Source: CBETVX01 sp965539935 (GTDB lineage: Bacteria; Bacillota; Clostridia; Peptostreptococcales; Caminicellaceae). From it: 64,000 bases of DNA. The notes under the pieces are model-generated. The model did not search any database and was not told the DNA's origin. It saw only the letters and a program-made list of their open reading frames with translations. Made by a program: the position numbers and the translations under genes. Location of the stretch: contig CBETVX010000003.1 of assembly GCA_965539935.1 (NCBI GenBank), forward strand, positions 24,385-88,384. The letters run 5' to 3'. Below, piece after piece: positions 8,130 to 16,300 of this stretch (positions are counted from its first letter, which is position 1; each line of letters begins with the position of its first letter).

Positions 8130-8582
8130 ATGTCTAGAAAAAAATCTTTTATTATTATGGGAATTATAGTGTTAGTTGCTTTATTGTTTTATATTACTAA
8201 AGAAGCCTTGTTTGTAGAGGAGAAGATAGTAAAGGATTTGGAAAAAAACAATGACATAGACATAAAAACTACTAGCCAAGAAAAGGATTTTAATAAGAAA
8301 TTCACTATTAATCAGCTTACATCAGCAGTTTTGGAGAATGACATTAGTCTTGTAAATCAAATAATAGAAAGTGGTTCTATAGATATTAATAAAAAAAATA
8401 CTCAAGGACAATATCCTATTGAAATGGTGCTAGTAATGAATAACTGCGATATGGCTGAGATTTTATTAAAAGCAGGTGCAGACCCTTATGTTATTACATC
8501 TAGTGGAAAATCTGTACATGATATAGTAATGGAAGGGGAAAGTCAATACTTGAAGGAAATCTTTCGTAAATATAGTAAATAA
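8130..8582 (+). CDS. Membrane-anchored ankyrin-repeat protein
   Basis: A 150-residue protein with a basic start and one N-terminal hydrophobic helix (about residues 8-25), then a charged linker and two to three ankyrin repeats from about 60 to the end (INKKNTQGQYPIEMVL, CDMAEILLKAGADPYVIT). The helix probably anchors it with the repeats outside, or it acts as an uncleaved signal. Ankyrin repeats bind proteins; no enzymatic motif is present. It is a single gene with its own extended -10 promoter. The partner is unknown. Confidence 0.7.
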   Translation: MSRKKSFIIMGIIVLVALLFYITKEALFVEEKIVKDLEKNNDIDIKTTSQEKDFNKKFTINQLTSAVLENDISLVNQIIESGSIDINKKNTQGQYPIEMVLVMNNCDMAEILLKAGADPYVITSSGKSVHDIVMEGESQYLKEIFRKYSK

Positions 8583-8668
8583 AAAATATATCAAGATGGT
8601 TAAATTGTGAACTATGTTGTTTTATTGGTAATCTAACCTAAGAGATGGGTGATGTAGGTTAGTTATAG

Positions 8669-8889
8669 GGAGAAGATGCTAGTGAAATACCCAGTATAAT
8701 AGCTATAAAGTTAAAAAGCTTAGATGAAATAGCTGTAAATGGTGAATTAGAAAAAATAAAGCTGTAGAAGTGCTAGGAGAATTTATTGTTAATAACTGGC
8801 AAGGAGCGTTAGTTAAAATTAAAGCAAGTAAAAGTAAGATGAGTGTAAATGTATTTTATAAAATATTAGTAGAAGTCTTATTAGAGTAA
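8669..8889 (+). pseudogene. Frameshifted remnant of an unrecognised gene
   Basis: From 8669 a frame reads GEDASEIPSIIAIKLKSLDE and on for 32 codons to a TAG at 8765. Moving to the neighbouring frame near 8758 continues smoothly with KAVEVLGEFIVNNWQGALVK and on to a TAA at 8887-8889. Two open stretches joined by a single shift, with no start codon or ribosome site, look like a decayed coding region. I do not recognise the family. The surrounding gap 8583-9053 shows nothing else. Confidence 0.35.
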
Positions 8890-9053
8890 AACTTCTAATT
8901 TTTAGATGGTATTTTCCAGGAAACTTTTTATTTTTTAATAGGTTTTAAGAGAGACTAGTACAAAAAAATTGAACAAAACTATTATAATGGATGAGCATAT
9001 TGCAACCATGAAGTATATACTGTAGCTAAAAAATTTTTTATGGAGGTTATAAT

Positions 9054-9398
9054 TTGAGTAAGAAAAAGAAATTATACATTTTATGGACCAATGCCGATCC
9101 AATAACTGCTGAAAAGATGGTTATGATGTATGGCATAAACAGCAAAGCTAGAAATTGGTGGGATGAAGTAACAATTATAGTTTGGGGCGCAACAGCAAAA
9201 TTAGTAGCAGAAAATGATGTGATTAAGGAAAAAATAAAGCATGCAATCCATGTAGGCGTTAATGTATCAGCATGTAAGGCATGTGCAGACCAATTAGGGG
9301 TATCGGATAAATTAGCAGAATTAGGATTGGAAATCAAATATTGGGGAGAAGATTTGACAGAGATATTGAAAGAAGATGAAAAATTGTTGGTTGTATAA
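9054..9398 (+). CDS. DsrE-family protein
   Basis: A 114-residue stand-alone DsrE/DsrF-like protein. The start is a TTG at 9054, 8 bases after GGAGGT. The N-terminal strand KKLYILWTNADP, the central IIVWGATAKLVAE and the conserved Cys region NVSACKACADQLGV (residues about 70-83) are typical; the cysteines are candidates for persulfide carriage. Family members take part in sulfur relay or sulfide metabolism, but DsrE homologues occur in many anaerobes without a dissimilatory sulfite pathway, and no sulfur genes adjoin it here. It is followed by its own terminator. Confidence 0.8.
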   Translation: MSKKKKLYILWTNADPITAEKMVMMYGINSKARNWWDEVTIIVWGATAKLVAENDVIKEKIKHAIHVGVNVSACKACADQLGVSDKLAELGLEIKYWGEDLTEILKEDEKLLVV

Positions 9399-9417
9399 AA
9401 GATATTTCGAATTAAGA

Positions 9418-9443
9418 AGCTAGAGCTTATGCTCTAGCTTTTC
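9418..9443 (+). terminator. Rho-independent terminator after the DsrE gene
   Basis: AGCTAGAGC (9418-9426) pairs perfectly with GCTCTAGCT (9431-9439) around a TTAT loop, followed by TTTCC. Confidence 0.75.
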
Positions 9444-9521
9444 CATTTAAGAACATTGGAAGGTAGAATTCAAATTTACCCAACAAATTTAATCCTTTTT
9501 TAGAAATCATATAAAGGGCTG

Positions 9522-9550
9522 ATGACAGAAATGGCTAAAGGTGTTATAAT
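9522..9550 (+). promoter_or_regulatory. Promoter of the YdjM-like gene
   Basis: ATGACA (9522-9527), a 17-base spacer and TATAAT (9545-9550) with a TG extension (TGT before the -10). It lies 75 bases ahead of the ATG at 9626. Confidence 0.6.
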
Positions 9551-9625
9551 AGTATTTCTTCTATAACTAAGACCCAATATATTTAAGTCCTTACATCTCA
9601 GTTAGCTTATAGAAAGGAAGATACA

Positions 9626-10201
9626 ATGACTGGAAAAACACATATGATAATAGGAGCAGCAGCAAGTATATATCTTTTACCTAAATTAGGATATGATCCA
9701 GGATTACTCACATTACCAGCAGCAGCTATTGGAGCTTTAATTCCAGATATGGACCACCCAAAATCAAAAATAAATCAAAGAATACTTCCTATTAAAAACA
9801 AATTGGGAAAGATGTTAGTATACTGTGGGTTGGGAGCCTTTATAATTTACAATAATTCCTTTAAAGAAGATTATATAACAATGGCTGGTATATTGCTTAT
9901 CATAATAGGAATGTCCCATCACAGAAGTTTTACCCATAGTATAATTGGAGTCAGTTTGATTTCTATAGTAGGTACTTATACCCTAAAGCCTATGGTTACC
10001 ATGCCCTATATAGCAGCTTTTAATATTGGTATTGTATCCCATGTAGTAGCCGATTATATAACAAAGGAAGGAGTAGAACTTTTCTATCCCTTTACTAAAA
10101 AAAATTACAGATTTTTTATACATACATCAACAGATAGTTTTATTGAAAAGGTAATCTCAATTTTTCTTTTGATTTTCATATCTACATCAATTATCCACTA
10201 A
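9626..10201 (+). CDS. YdjM-family membrane-bound metal-dependent hydrolase-like protein
   Basis: A 191-residue membrane protein of the DUF457/YdjM group. It starts TGKTHMIIGAA, has GALIPDMDHPKSKIN near 46-60 and HHRSFTHSIIG near 107-118; these His/Asp clusters are the conserved putative metal site of the family. About four to five hydrophobic helices. In Escherichia coli the homologue is SOS-induced, and a role in lipid or membrane phosphate metabolism has been proposed, but the biochemical function is not settled. Single gene with its own promoter and terminator. Confidence 0.8.
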   Translation: MTGKTHMIIGAAASIYLLPKLGYDPGLLTLPAAAIGALIPDMDHPKSKINQRILPIKNKLGKMLVYCGLGAFIIYNNSFKEDYITMAGILLIIIGMSHHRSFTHSIIGVSLISIVGTYTLKPMVTMPYIAAFNIGIVSHVVADYITKEGVELFYPFTKKNYRFFIHTSTDSFIEKVISIFLLIFISTSIIH

Positions 10202-10205
10202 TGAA

Positions 10206-10240
10206 AAAGGCCTGGAATAAATTCCTGGCCTTTACTTATC
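10206..10240 (+). terminator. Rho-independent terminator after the YdjM-like gene
   Basis: AAAGGCCTGGAA (10206-10217) and TTCCTGGCCTTT (10222-10233) pair over 12 positions with one mismatch around a TAAA loop. Confidence 0.65.
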
Positions 10241-10408
10241 TAAACCACCAAATATTTGAATTTAATAACCGATAGAACCGTACCTGCGGTTAAAAAGAGT
10301 TTAGAATTGGGATAATGGGGTATAGCTATAAAAAGGGCTCGACTATTGTGAGGACTTAATAGATAAGTTATATAAATGATTATTTGAATAATAACTGGGG
10401 GATTTAGG

Positions 10409-10930
10409 ATGGATGTTATAGAAAAACTACAAATTATAACAAATAATATTAACACCATATTGCCAGTTCTTAAAAATGCAGGGGTAGATCATAAAATCCA
10501 AGCAGTAGTTGTTAAGCATATTTACAAAGAAGTAGGAATAGACCTTCCTTTTGAAATTCCAGCTGAAGAGCATTATTATGGGGTAGAAGATATTGCAAAG
10601 GAACTTGAGATGTTTACAAAGTCAGGAAAACCAGCAATAAATGCTGTTAAAACTATTATTGACAGTATTAAAATTCCAGAATCTGAAAAACAAATAGTTT
10701 GGGAAAGTAATGGTTCGTGGCAAGGTACTGTTGAGAAATATACTTCAAAAGCTATTGACAGAGTAAAGGATTGGCTTATAAAGCATAAATATCCGTCAAA
10801 AGTTGTACATACTACTTCAAATAATAAGAGAATGAAATATAGTATCTTTTATGGATTAAATAGAACTAAAGTTAAAGCTGAAAATAATGATAAAGAAGGA
10901 ACTAGACAACTAAGTTTAGATGATATATGA
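10409..10930 (+). CDS. Protein of unknown function, 173 residues
   Basis: I do not recognise this protein. It is soluble and mixed alpha/beta in character, with an N-terminal helical region (IEKLQIITNNINTILPVLKNAG), a central acidic part (EEHYYGVEDIAKELEMFTK) and a basic segment around 125-150 (DWLIKHKYPSKVVHTTSNNKR) that could bind nucleic acid. It ends RQLSLDDI, which loosely resembles the QL-S/D-L-F tail by which many proteins bind the DNA polymerase sliding clamp, but the final aromatic residue is missing. TAGGATGG provides only a weak ribosome site. It stands alone and is followed by a hairpin. Accessory origin is likely. Confidence 0.6.
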   Translation: MDVIEKLQIITNNINTILPVLKNAGVDHKIQAVVVKHIYKEVGIDLPFEIPAEEHYYGVEDIAKELEMFTKSGKPAINAVKTIIDSIKIPESEKQIVWESNGSWQGTVEKYTSKAIDRVKDWLIKHKYPSKVVHTTSNNKRMKYSIFYGLNRTKVKAENNDKEGTRQLSLDDI

Positions 10931-10974
10931 AATAGGCTTACCAAATTACTATTAAAAGGTTGGAAGATATTAAG

Positions 10975-11001
10975 AAAGTGTGAAAAAAACATTCACACTT
11001 T
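10975..11001. terminator. Hairpin terminator between convergent genes
   Basis: AAAGTGTGAA (10975-10984) pairs with TTCACACTTT (10992-11001). On the minus strand the loop and flank are T-rich. It sits between two convergent genes and may act in both directions. Confidence 0.6.
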
Positions 11002-11036
11002 GATTTTAGAATAATAAAATTTAAAAATATAACTAT

Positions 11037-11822
11037 TTATATAAAAAGCTCAGGTTCATGTCTAACAATACTAAAGTTATCGATTAAGTATTGAGTAATC
11101 TTTATAAAATCTGGATGGTTTATAGACTTAGCACTAACTGGACATTTTTTTACACAGCTCGAACATTTTATGCATTTTCTTTGATCAATATCCTCAAAAT
11201 TATTGAAATCAATAGCGCCCATAGGACAATTAGCTGCACAAATTCCACATTTTATGCATACATCCCTTGTTTCAGGAACCATTGGGTAAGATCTTTTTCT
11301 TTCCTTATAGGGGTAGTTACCCTTAACTTCTATTTTAGGTAATAGAAGTATGTCTTGATATTTTGATAGTTTATCCTTGATTTCAGTACCAAAATTCCTT
11401 GCTATTTCCAAATCCATCCTATCAGGTCTGCCAGTTGCCAACTTTGTTGTATAGGAATGTTCTCCTATAAAAGCTCCCCCAGCCACTCCAATAAACCTAT
11501 TATTTTCCATGATGTTCTTAAGCTCTAAAAGTGCATCATCATAATGGCGATTTCCATATACAGCCACATAAACAGCTGGTGTGTTATCCCCTTTTATGTT
11601 AGCAAGGTATTCCGATAGAAATTTAGGGACTCTACCAGCATATACTGGCACGCCAATTATTACTAAATCCTTTGAGGTAAAATTAAGACACTGTTGTCGA
11701 TTTGATGGCAAAGTAAGATTGTATTCTATAAAGTCATTATTTATACCTTTTGCAATATTTCTAATAACTTTCTTAGTCGTGTCTGTAGCACTGAAATAAA
11801 GCAAATTTACATTAAAGTTCAA
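11037..11822 (-). CDS. EFR1-type flavodoxin-ferredoxin fusion protein
   Basis: A 261-residue redox protein. Residues 1-150 are a flavodoxin-like domain (YFSATDTTKKVIR as FMN phosphate loop, then VIIGVPVYAGRVP), and the C-terminal part carries two 4Fe-4S clusters in CIKCGICAANCP (about 189-200) and CIKCSSCVKKCP (about 217-228). Such proteins shuttle electrons between ferredoxin-type donors and flavoenzymes in anaerobes. The substrate or partner is unknown. Its upstream region (11823-12168) is shared with the divergent phospholipase D gene. Confidence 0.85.
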   Translation of the reverse strand: MNFNVNLLYFSATDTTKKVIRNIAKGINNDFIEYNLTLPSNRQQCLNFTSKDLVIIGVPVYAGRVPKFLSEYLANIKGDNTPAVYVAVYGNRHYDDALLELKNIMENNRFIGVAGGAFIGEHSYTTKLATGRPDRMDLEIARNFGTEIKDKLSKYQDILLLPKIEVKGNYPYKERKRSYPMVPETRDVCIKCGICAANCPMGAIDFNNFEDIDQRKCIKCSSCVKKCPVSAKSINHPDFIKITQYLIDNFSIVRHEPELFI

Positions 11823-12024
11823 AATTATTCACCTCTTAAATTTCTTCACTTTATCCAATATAACTAGAATTTTATATTTCTATGATTTAATAATATATAA
11901 TAGCTTATTTTAATTCAAGTGTGTATTATATAGTTTTTCCTACCACACACTAACTTTAATTCCATGGATATCATATTATTATACTTTTTACAATTAAAGG
12001 GTAAATCCTTTAGACCATTGATTA

Positions 12025-12033
12025 TGTTATAAT
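12025..12033 (+). promoter_or_regulatory. Extended -10 promoter element for the phospholipase D gene
   Basis: TGTTATAAT (TG extension plus TATAAT at 12028-12033) lies about 135 bases ahead of the ATG at 12169. No good -35 is seen. The rest of the 346-base gap 11823-12168 is AT-rich without coding signal. Confidence 0.4.
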
Positions 12034-12168
12034 AAACTTATCTACATTTCTTTTAATGTACCTTAGATTGAATATAGAAGTAGACGATTTAGATAGTTTA
12101 TAAGGATATTGTTAATAGGTATATTAATCTTTTGAACAAACAATATCTTTAAAAAATGGAGGAAAAAC

Positions 12169-13614
12169 ATGGAGAAGTTAATAATAGCTAAAGCTAAAGG
12201 GAGTAGGAAACTAATAATAATCCTTTCTACTATTTTGGGAATTGGCTTTATAAATGGTTTTACTGGCAATATCCCAAAGGGTACTTCAAGGGAAAGTAGT
12301 TTGTATAAAGCTTCTAATATTGAATTTTTGTATGACCTTACTTATTTAAAGGATAATAAAAAGATTTATGAACAGATTATTTTTAAAGAACAATTAAAAA
12401 TGATAGAAAATGCAGAAGATTTTATAATACTAGATATGTTTTTATTTAATGATGAGTACAATAGAAAATATGAATTTCCCAGCATAGTAGAAGAATTTAC
12501 AGAAGCACTTATTAATAAGAAAAAGGAAAAACCTGATATTAAAATATTATTCATAACAGATGAGATTAATAATTTTTATGGAGTATATAAAAGTCCATAT
12601 ATCACAAAATTAGAAGAAAATCATATCGATGTAGTAATAACAGATTTAGAAAAAATGAGAAATTCCAATCCCATATATTCTGGAATGTGGAAGACAGTCA
12701 TAAAATGGTTTGGTGTAAAGGGTAAGGGATGGCTTCCAAATCCCTTTAGCCCTGATTCCCCGAAAGTTACAATGCGAGGATATCTTAAACTCCTTAACTT
12801 TAAAGCAAACCATAGAAAGGTACTTATAACTGAAAAGGGAGGAATAATCACTTCCGCTAATATACACGATGCAAGTGGATACCATTCTAATATTGGATTT
12901 AAAGTATCAGGAGATATAATAAATGAGCTAATTAAATCTGAATTAGCCGTTGCAAAGTTTTCTGGCTATGAAAAAGATGATTTTGAATATAACAATGTTT
13001 ACCTAGAAAAAGAAGAAGAGTCAGATGCATATGTGAAGCTTATTACTGAAAGTAAAATCAGAGATAACCTTATTAAGGCCATAAATAATACTGATAAGGG
13101 TGATAAAATATCAATAGGAATGTTTTATCTTTCCCATAGAGGTATTATTAACTCTTTAGTAGATGCTGCAAATAGGGGAGTAGATGTAAAGCTCATTTTA
13201 GACCCCAATAAGGATGCCTTTGGATTAAAGAAAAATGGAATTCCAAATAGACAAGTAGCCCAGGAATTGATAAGAAAATCAAAGGATAGGATTAAAATAA
13301 AATGGGATGATACCCATGGAGAGCAGTATCACTCTAAATTAATTTTTATTGAAAAACAAAATAAGTCTATAATAATAGGTGGATCATCAAATCTTACAAG
13401 AAGAAATATTGATAATTACAATTTAGAAGCCGATTTATTTATAGAAACAAAATCTAATAGTAAACTAAGCAATGAAATTAAAGATTATTTCAACAGAATA
13501 TGGAATAATAAGGACGGTCATTATACAGTAAATTATGAAACGTATAAAACAGAATCCCTTATGAAAACTATAATTTATCGTATACAGGAAGCAACAGGGC
13601 TGTCTACATTCTAA
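12169..13614 (+). CDS. Phospholipase D-like/cardiolipin-synthase-like protein
   Basis: A 481-residue protein with a hydrophobic N-terminal helix (about residues 15-32) and two HKD catalytic motifs: NHRKVLITEKGG near residue 219 and QYHSKLIFIEKQ near 388, each followed by a Gly/Ser-Asn element (SANIHDAS; GGSSNLTRR). Two HKD motifs in one chain form one phosphodiesterase/transferase site acting through a phospho-histidine. Cardiolipin synthases and secreted or membrane phospholipases share this layout; the sequence lies outside the short bacterial Cls pattern with two N-terminal helices, so the exact phospholipid reaction is open. AGGA ribosome site before ATG; monocistronic with a strong terminator. 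Confidence 0.8.
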   Translation: MEKLIIAKAKGSRKLIIILSTILGIGFINGFTGNIPKGTSRESSLYKASNIEFLYDLTYLKDNKKIYEQIIFKEQLKMIENAEDFIILDMFLFNDEYNRKYEFPSIVEEFTEALINKKKEKPDIKILFITDEINNFYGVYKSPYITKLEENHIDVVITDLEKMRNSNPIYSGMWKTVIKWFGVKGKGWLPNPFSPDSPKVTMRGYLKLLNFKANHRKVLITEKGGIITSANIHDASGYHSNIGFKVSGDIINELIKSELAVAKFSGYEKDDFEYNNVYLEKEEESDAYVKLITESKIRDNLIKAINNTDKGDKISIGMFYLSHRGIINSLVDAANRGVDVKLILDPNKDAFGLKKNGIPNRQVAQELIRKSKDRIKIKWDDTHGEQYHSKLIFIEKQNKSIIIGGSSNLTRRNIDNYNLEADLFIETKSNSKLSNEIKDYFNRIWNNKDGHYTVNYETYKTESLMKTIIYRIQEATGLSTF

Positions 13615-13623
13615 AAAGAAAGG

Positions 13624-13655
13624 AAACTCCGACTTAAAGGTCGGGGTTTTTTTTG
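13624..13655 (+). terminator. Strong rho-independent terminator
   Basis: AACTCCGAC (13625-13633) pairs with GTCGGGGTT (13640-13648, one G-T) around TTAAAG, running into eight consecutive T residues. Confidence 0.85.
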
Positions 13656-13800
13656 CTTAAAAATTAATATTCACAAGGTTTAATTATTGTCAAACTATTA
13701 ATTATACATAAAAATTTAATTTTATTGCATAAACCTCTATGATTTAGAATAACTTCTTAAGTAAATCAAATACATAAGCCTTTAAAGGGGGAAAGTTTAG

Positions 13801-14991
13801 ATGAGTTTAATGGTAGCATTTTGTATTGTACTTGGAATACTTGCTATTGGGGATATAGTTTCCACTAAAACCAAGGCATTTATACCATCGGTATTTGTTG
13901 CAGCATTATTATTTTTACTTGGGTTTTGGACATTTTTTCCACAAAACATAGTAGAACTTGCTGGATTTCCCATGCCAGTAGTATTACTTTCGATGTATCT
14001 ACTTATAAGCCATATGGGAACTATGTTAAGTGTAAGAGAATTGGCTGCCCAATGGAAAACTATTGTTATAGCATTGGCAGGCATCCTAGGGGTATGTTTA
14101 GGAACACTTACCATTGGAAAAATATTATTTGGCTGGAAGACGGTAGTTGCAGCAACCCCACCACTTACTGGAGGAATAGTAGCAGCTTTAGTTATGTCGG
14201 AAGCCGCTACTGCAAATGGGTTAGAGACTTTAGCTGTACTTGCCATAATTATGTATGTTATGCAAGGCTTTGTTGGCTATCCTCTTACAGCAATGATGTT
14301 AAAGAAAGAGGGTCAAAGGCTTATAAAGATATATAGAGATGGAGAGGTTTCTAATGAGAAGAAGGCTGAAGAAGAATTAGCAGCAAAGACTGAAGGTAAG
14401 AGCAGATTTAAAATTTTTCCAGAAACTCCTAAGAAATATCAAACCACTTATGTATTACTTTTAAAGTTAGGGATAGTGGCTTGGGCTTCTGTTTCCTTTG
14501 CAGCAGCTATTAATGATGTTATTTCAAAGTATGTAGTATGTTTAATATTTGGAGTTATTGCAGCAGAAATAGGGTTTATTGAAAGGAAACCCTTGAATTT
14601 ATCAGAATCCTTTGGATTTTTAATTACAGCATTAATGGCCTTTGTATTTGCTGGATTGGCTAAGGCAACGCCGGAGATGTTGATGGGAATTATCGGACCT
14701 CTAGCAGGGATTATTTTTCTAGGAGTTTTAGGCATGGCCATTCTTTCTATTTTGGTAGGTAAGTATTTAGGATATTCTAAGGAAATGTCCTTTGCAGTTG
14801 CATTGACAGCTTTATATGGTTTTCCGCCTAATTATATATTAACTGAGGAAGCATCTAAGGCCTTAGCTAAGGATGATGATGAGTTTAAATACTTGATGGA
14901 TGAGATGTTGCCGAAAATGCTAGTGGGTGGATTTACTACTGTTACAATTGTTTCTGTAATTATTGCAGGAGTATTTGCCAAATTTATTTAA
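13801..14991 (+). CDS. GltS-like sodium symporter family membrane protein
   Basis: A 396-residue integral membrane protein with about ten to eleven hydrophobic helices and a charged cytoplasmic loop at about 165-210 (GQRLIKIYRDGEVSNEKKAE). The glycine-rich stretch ATPPLTGGIVAALVMSEA near 118-135, duplicated weakly in the second half (LTALYGFPPNYILTEEA), is like the re-entrant loops of ESS/GltS-type symporters. It directly precedes two M20 amidohydrolases with a 58-base gap, which suggests uptake of an N-substituted amino acid or a related amide that these enzymes then hydrolyse. The substrate is not known and the family call is moderate. Confidence 0.6.
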   Translation: MSLMVAFCIVLGILAIGDIVSTKTKAFIPSVFVAALLFLLGFWTFFPQNIVELAGFPMPVVLLSMYLLISHMGTMLSVRELAAQWKTIVIALAGILGVCLGTLTIGKILFGWKTVVAATPPLTGGIVAALVMSEAATANGLETLAVLAIIMYVMQGFVGYPLTAMMLKKEGQRLIKIYRDGEVSNEKKAEEELAAKTEGKSRFKIFPETPKKYQTTYVLLLKLGIVAWASVSFAAAINDVISKYVVCLIFGVIAAEIGFIERKPLNLSESFGFLITALMAFVFAGLAKATPEMLMGIIGPLAGIIFLGVLGMAILSILVGKYLGYSKEMSFAVALTALYGFPPNYILTEEASKALAKDDDEFKYLMDEMLPKMLVGGFTTVTIVSVIIAGVFAKFI

Positions 14992-15049
14992 TATATATAA
15001 ATGATAGGACTTATATAAAATCCATAGCCTTGATTGAAGGAGGATAAAA

Positions 15050-16300
15050 ATGATTACAAAACTTCAAAGAATAAAAGAAGATATCGAAACTTTATCAAAG
15101 TTTAATGCAACACCAGGTAATGGACTTACTAGGTTTTCCTTTACTAAAGAAGATAGGGGAGCTAGGAACTATATAAAAAAACAAATGAAAGAAGCTAGTT
15201 TAATAGTCTATGAAGATGCAGCTGGTACCATTGTTGGCAGAATGGAAGGTAGATTATCTGATGGGCCTGTTATCATGATAGGATCACATTATGACTCTGT
15301 GAAAAATGGAGGAAATTTTGATGGACCAGCGGGTGTTGTTATGGGATTAGAAATAGCTAGGGTTTTAAATGAAAATAATTTAAAACCTAAATATCCCATT
15401 GAATTTATAGCCATGATTGAAGAAGAAGGAGGTCGATTTGGTGGAGGGTTATTTGCTAGTAGGGCAATGGTTGGAAAAGTAGATAGAGAACAACTAGATA
15501 GATATAAAGATGCAGATGGTATTTCAATTGCAGAGGCCATGAAAGAATTTGGATTTAACCCAGATAAAATAAATGAGGCCGTTAGAAAGCCAGAAGAGGT
15601 AAAAGCCTTTCTTGAACTTCATATTGAACAAGGGCCCGTATTAGAATCTAAGGCTATAGATATTGGAATCGTAGATTACATAGTAGGTATATGTCAAATC
15701 GAAGTTAATATAAAGGGTAGATCTGATCACGCCGGAACTACTCCTATGAATATGCGAGCCGATGCTTTAGATATAGCCTCAAAGGTTATTAGTAAAATAA
15801 GTGGTTTTGCAAAAAAAGTTGGAGAGGGATCGGTAGCCACAGTGGGCAAATTAGAAATATTTCCCGGTGCAGCCAATATAGTTCCCAGTGACGTGACATT
15901 TACAGTGGATATTAGGTCTAGAAATTCTGAGTGTATACAAAAAGTAAAGTCCTATATAAATAATTCTTTGGTAGAACTAACAAAGGAATCTGAAGTTGAA
16001 TATTCAATCATAGAAAAAATAAATGTTTCACCGGTAAAAGCAGATGATAAAATAATAAAAAACCTTATAAAAAATTGTGATAAACTAGGTTTTTCAAGGG
16101 AAATAATGCTTAGTGGTGCTGGGCATGATGCCATGGTTATGGCAGAGATAACAGATATTGGTCTTGTTTTTGTACCAAGCAAAGATGGACGGAGCCATTG
16201 TCCAGAAGAATGGACGGATTATGAGGATTTGCAAAGAGGAATAGAATTACTTTATCACACCCTTTGTGATTTAGCGGAGGTTGATAACTATGAAAATTAA
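15050..16300 (+). CDS. Hydantoinase/carbamoylase-family amidase (M20)
   Basis: A 416-residue Zn-dependent amidohydrolase of the allantoate amidohydrolase / N-carbamoyl-L-amino-acid hydrolase group. GSHYDSVKNGGNFDGPAG (about 76-93) supplies the first metal ligands, EEEGGRF (about 125-131) the bridging acid and ligand, ELHIEQGPVLE (about 191-201) another His, and GAGHDAM (about 361-367) and GRSHCPEEW (about 381-389) the C-terminal ligands. It cleaves the carbamoyl group of ureido acids in known homologues. Strong AAGGAGG. It is coupled to the following M20 gene by an 11-base overlap. Allantoate, N-carbamoyl amino acid and beta-ureidopropionate remain candidate substrates. Confidence 0.85.
   Translation: MITKLQRIKEDIETLSKFNATPGNGLTRFSFTKEDRGARNYIKKQMKEASLIVYEDAAGTIVGRMEGRLSDGPVIMIGSHYDSVKNGGNFDGPAGVVMGLEIARVLNENNLKPKYPIEFIAMIEEEGGRFGGGLFASRAMVGKVDREQLDRYKDADGISIAEAMKEFGFNPDKINEAVRKPEEVKAFLELHIEQGPVLESKAIDIGIVDYIVGICQIEVNIKGRSDHAGTTPMNMRADALDIASKVISKISGFAKKVGEGSVATVGKLEIFPGAANIVPSDVTFTVDIRSRNSECIQKVKSYINNSLVELTKESEVEYSIIEKINVSPVKADDKIIKNLIKNCDKLGFSREIMLSGAGHDAMVMAEITDIGLVFVPSKDGRSHCPEEWTDYEDLQRGIELLYHTLCDLAEVDNYEN

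Noticed and set aside
10240..10458. Minus-strand 72-codon hydrophobic frame
   Set aside because: Overlaps the start of the 10409-10930 gene, has no ribosome site, and its hydrophobicity follows from AT-rich DNA.
13797..14246. Long minus-strand and plus-strand alternative frames in the GltS-like gene
   Set aside because: The main frame has helices and family-like motifs; alternatives are shadows with no start signals.
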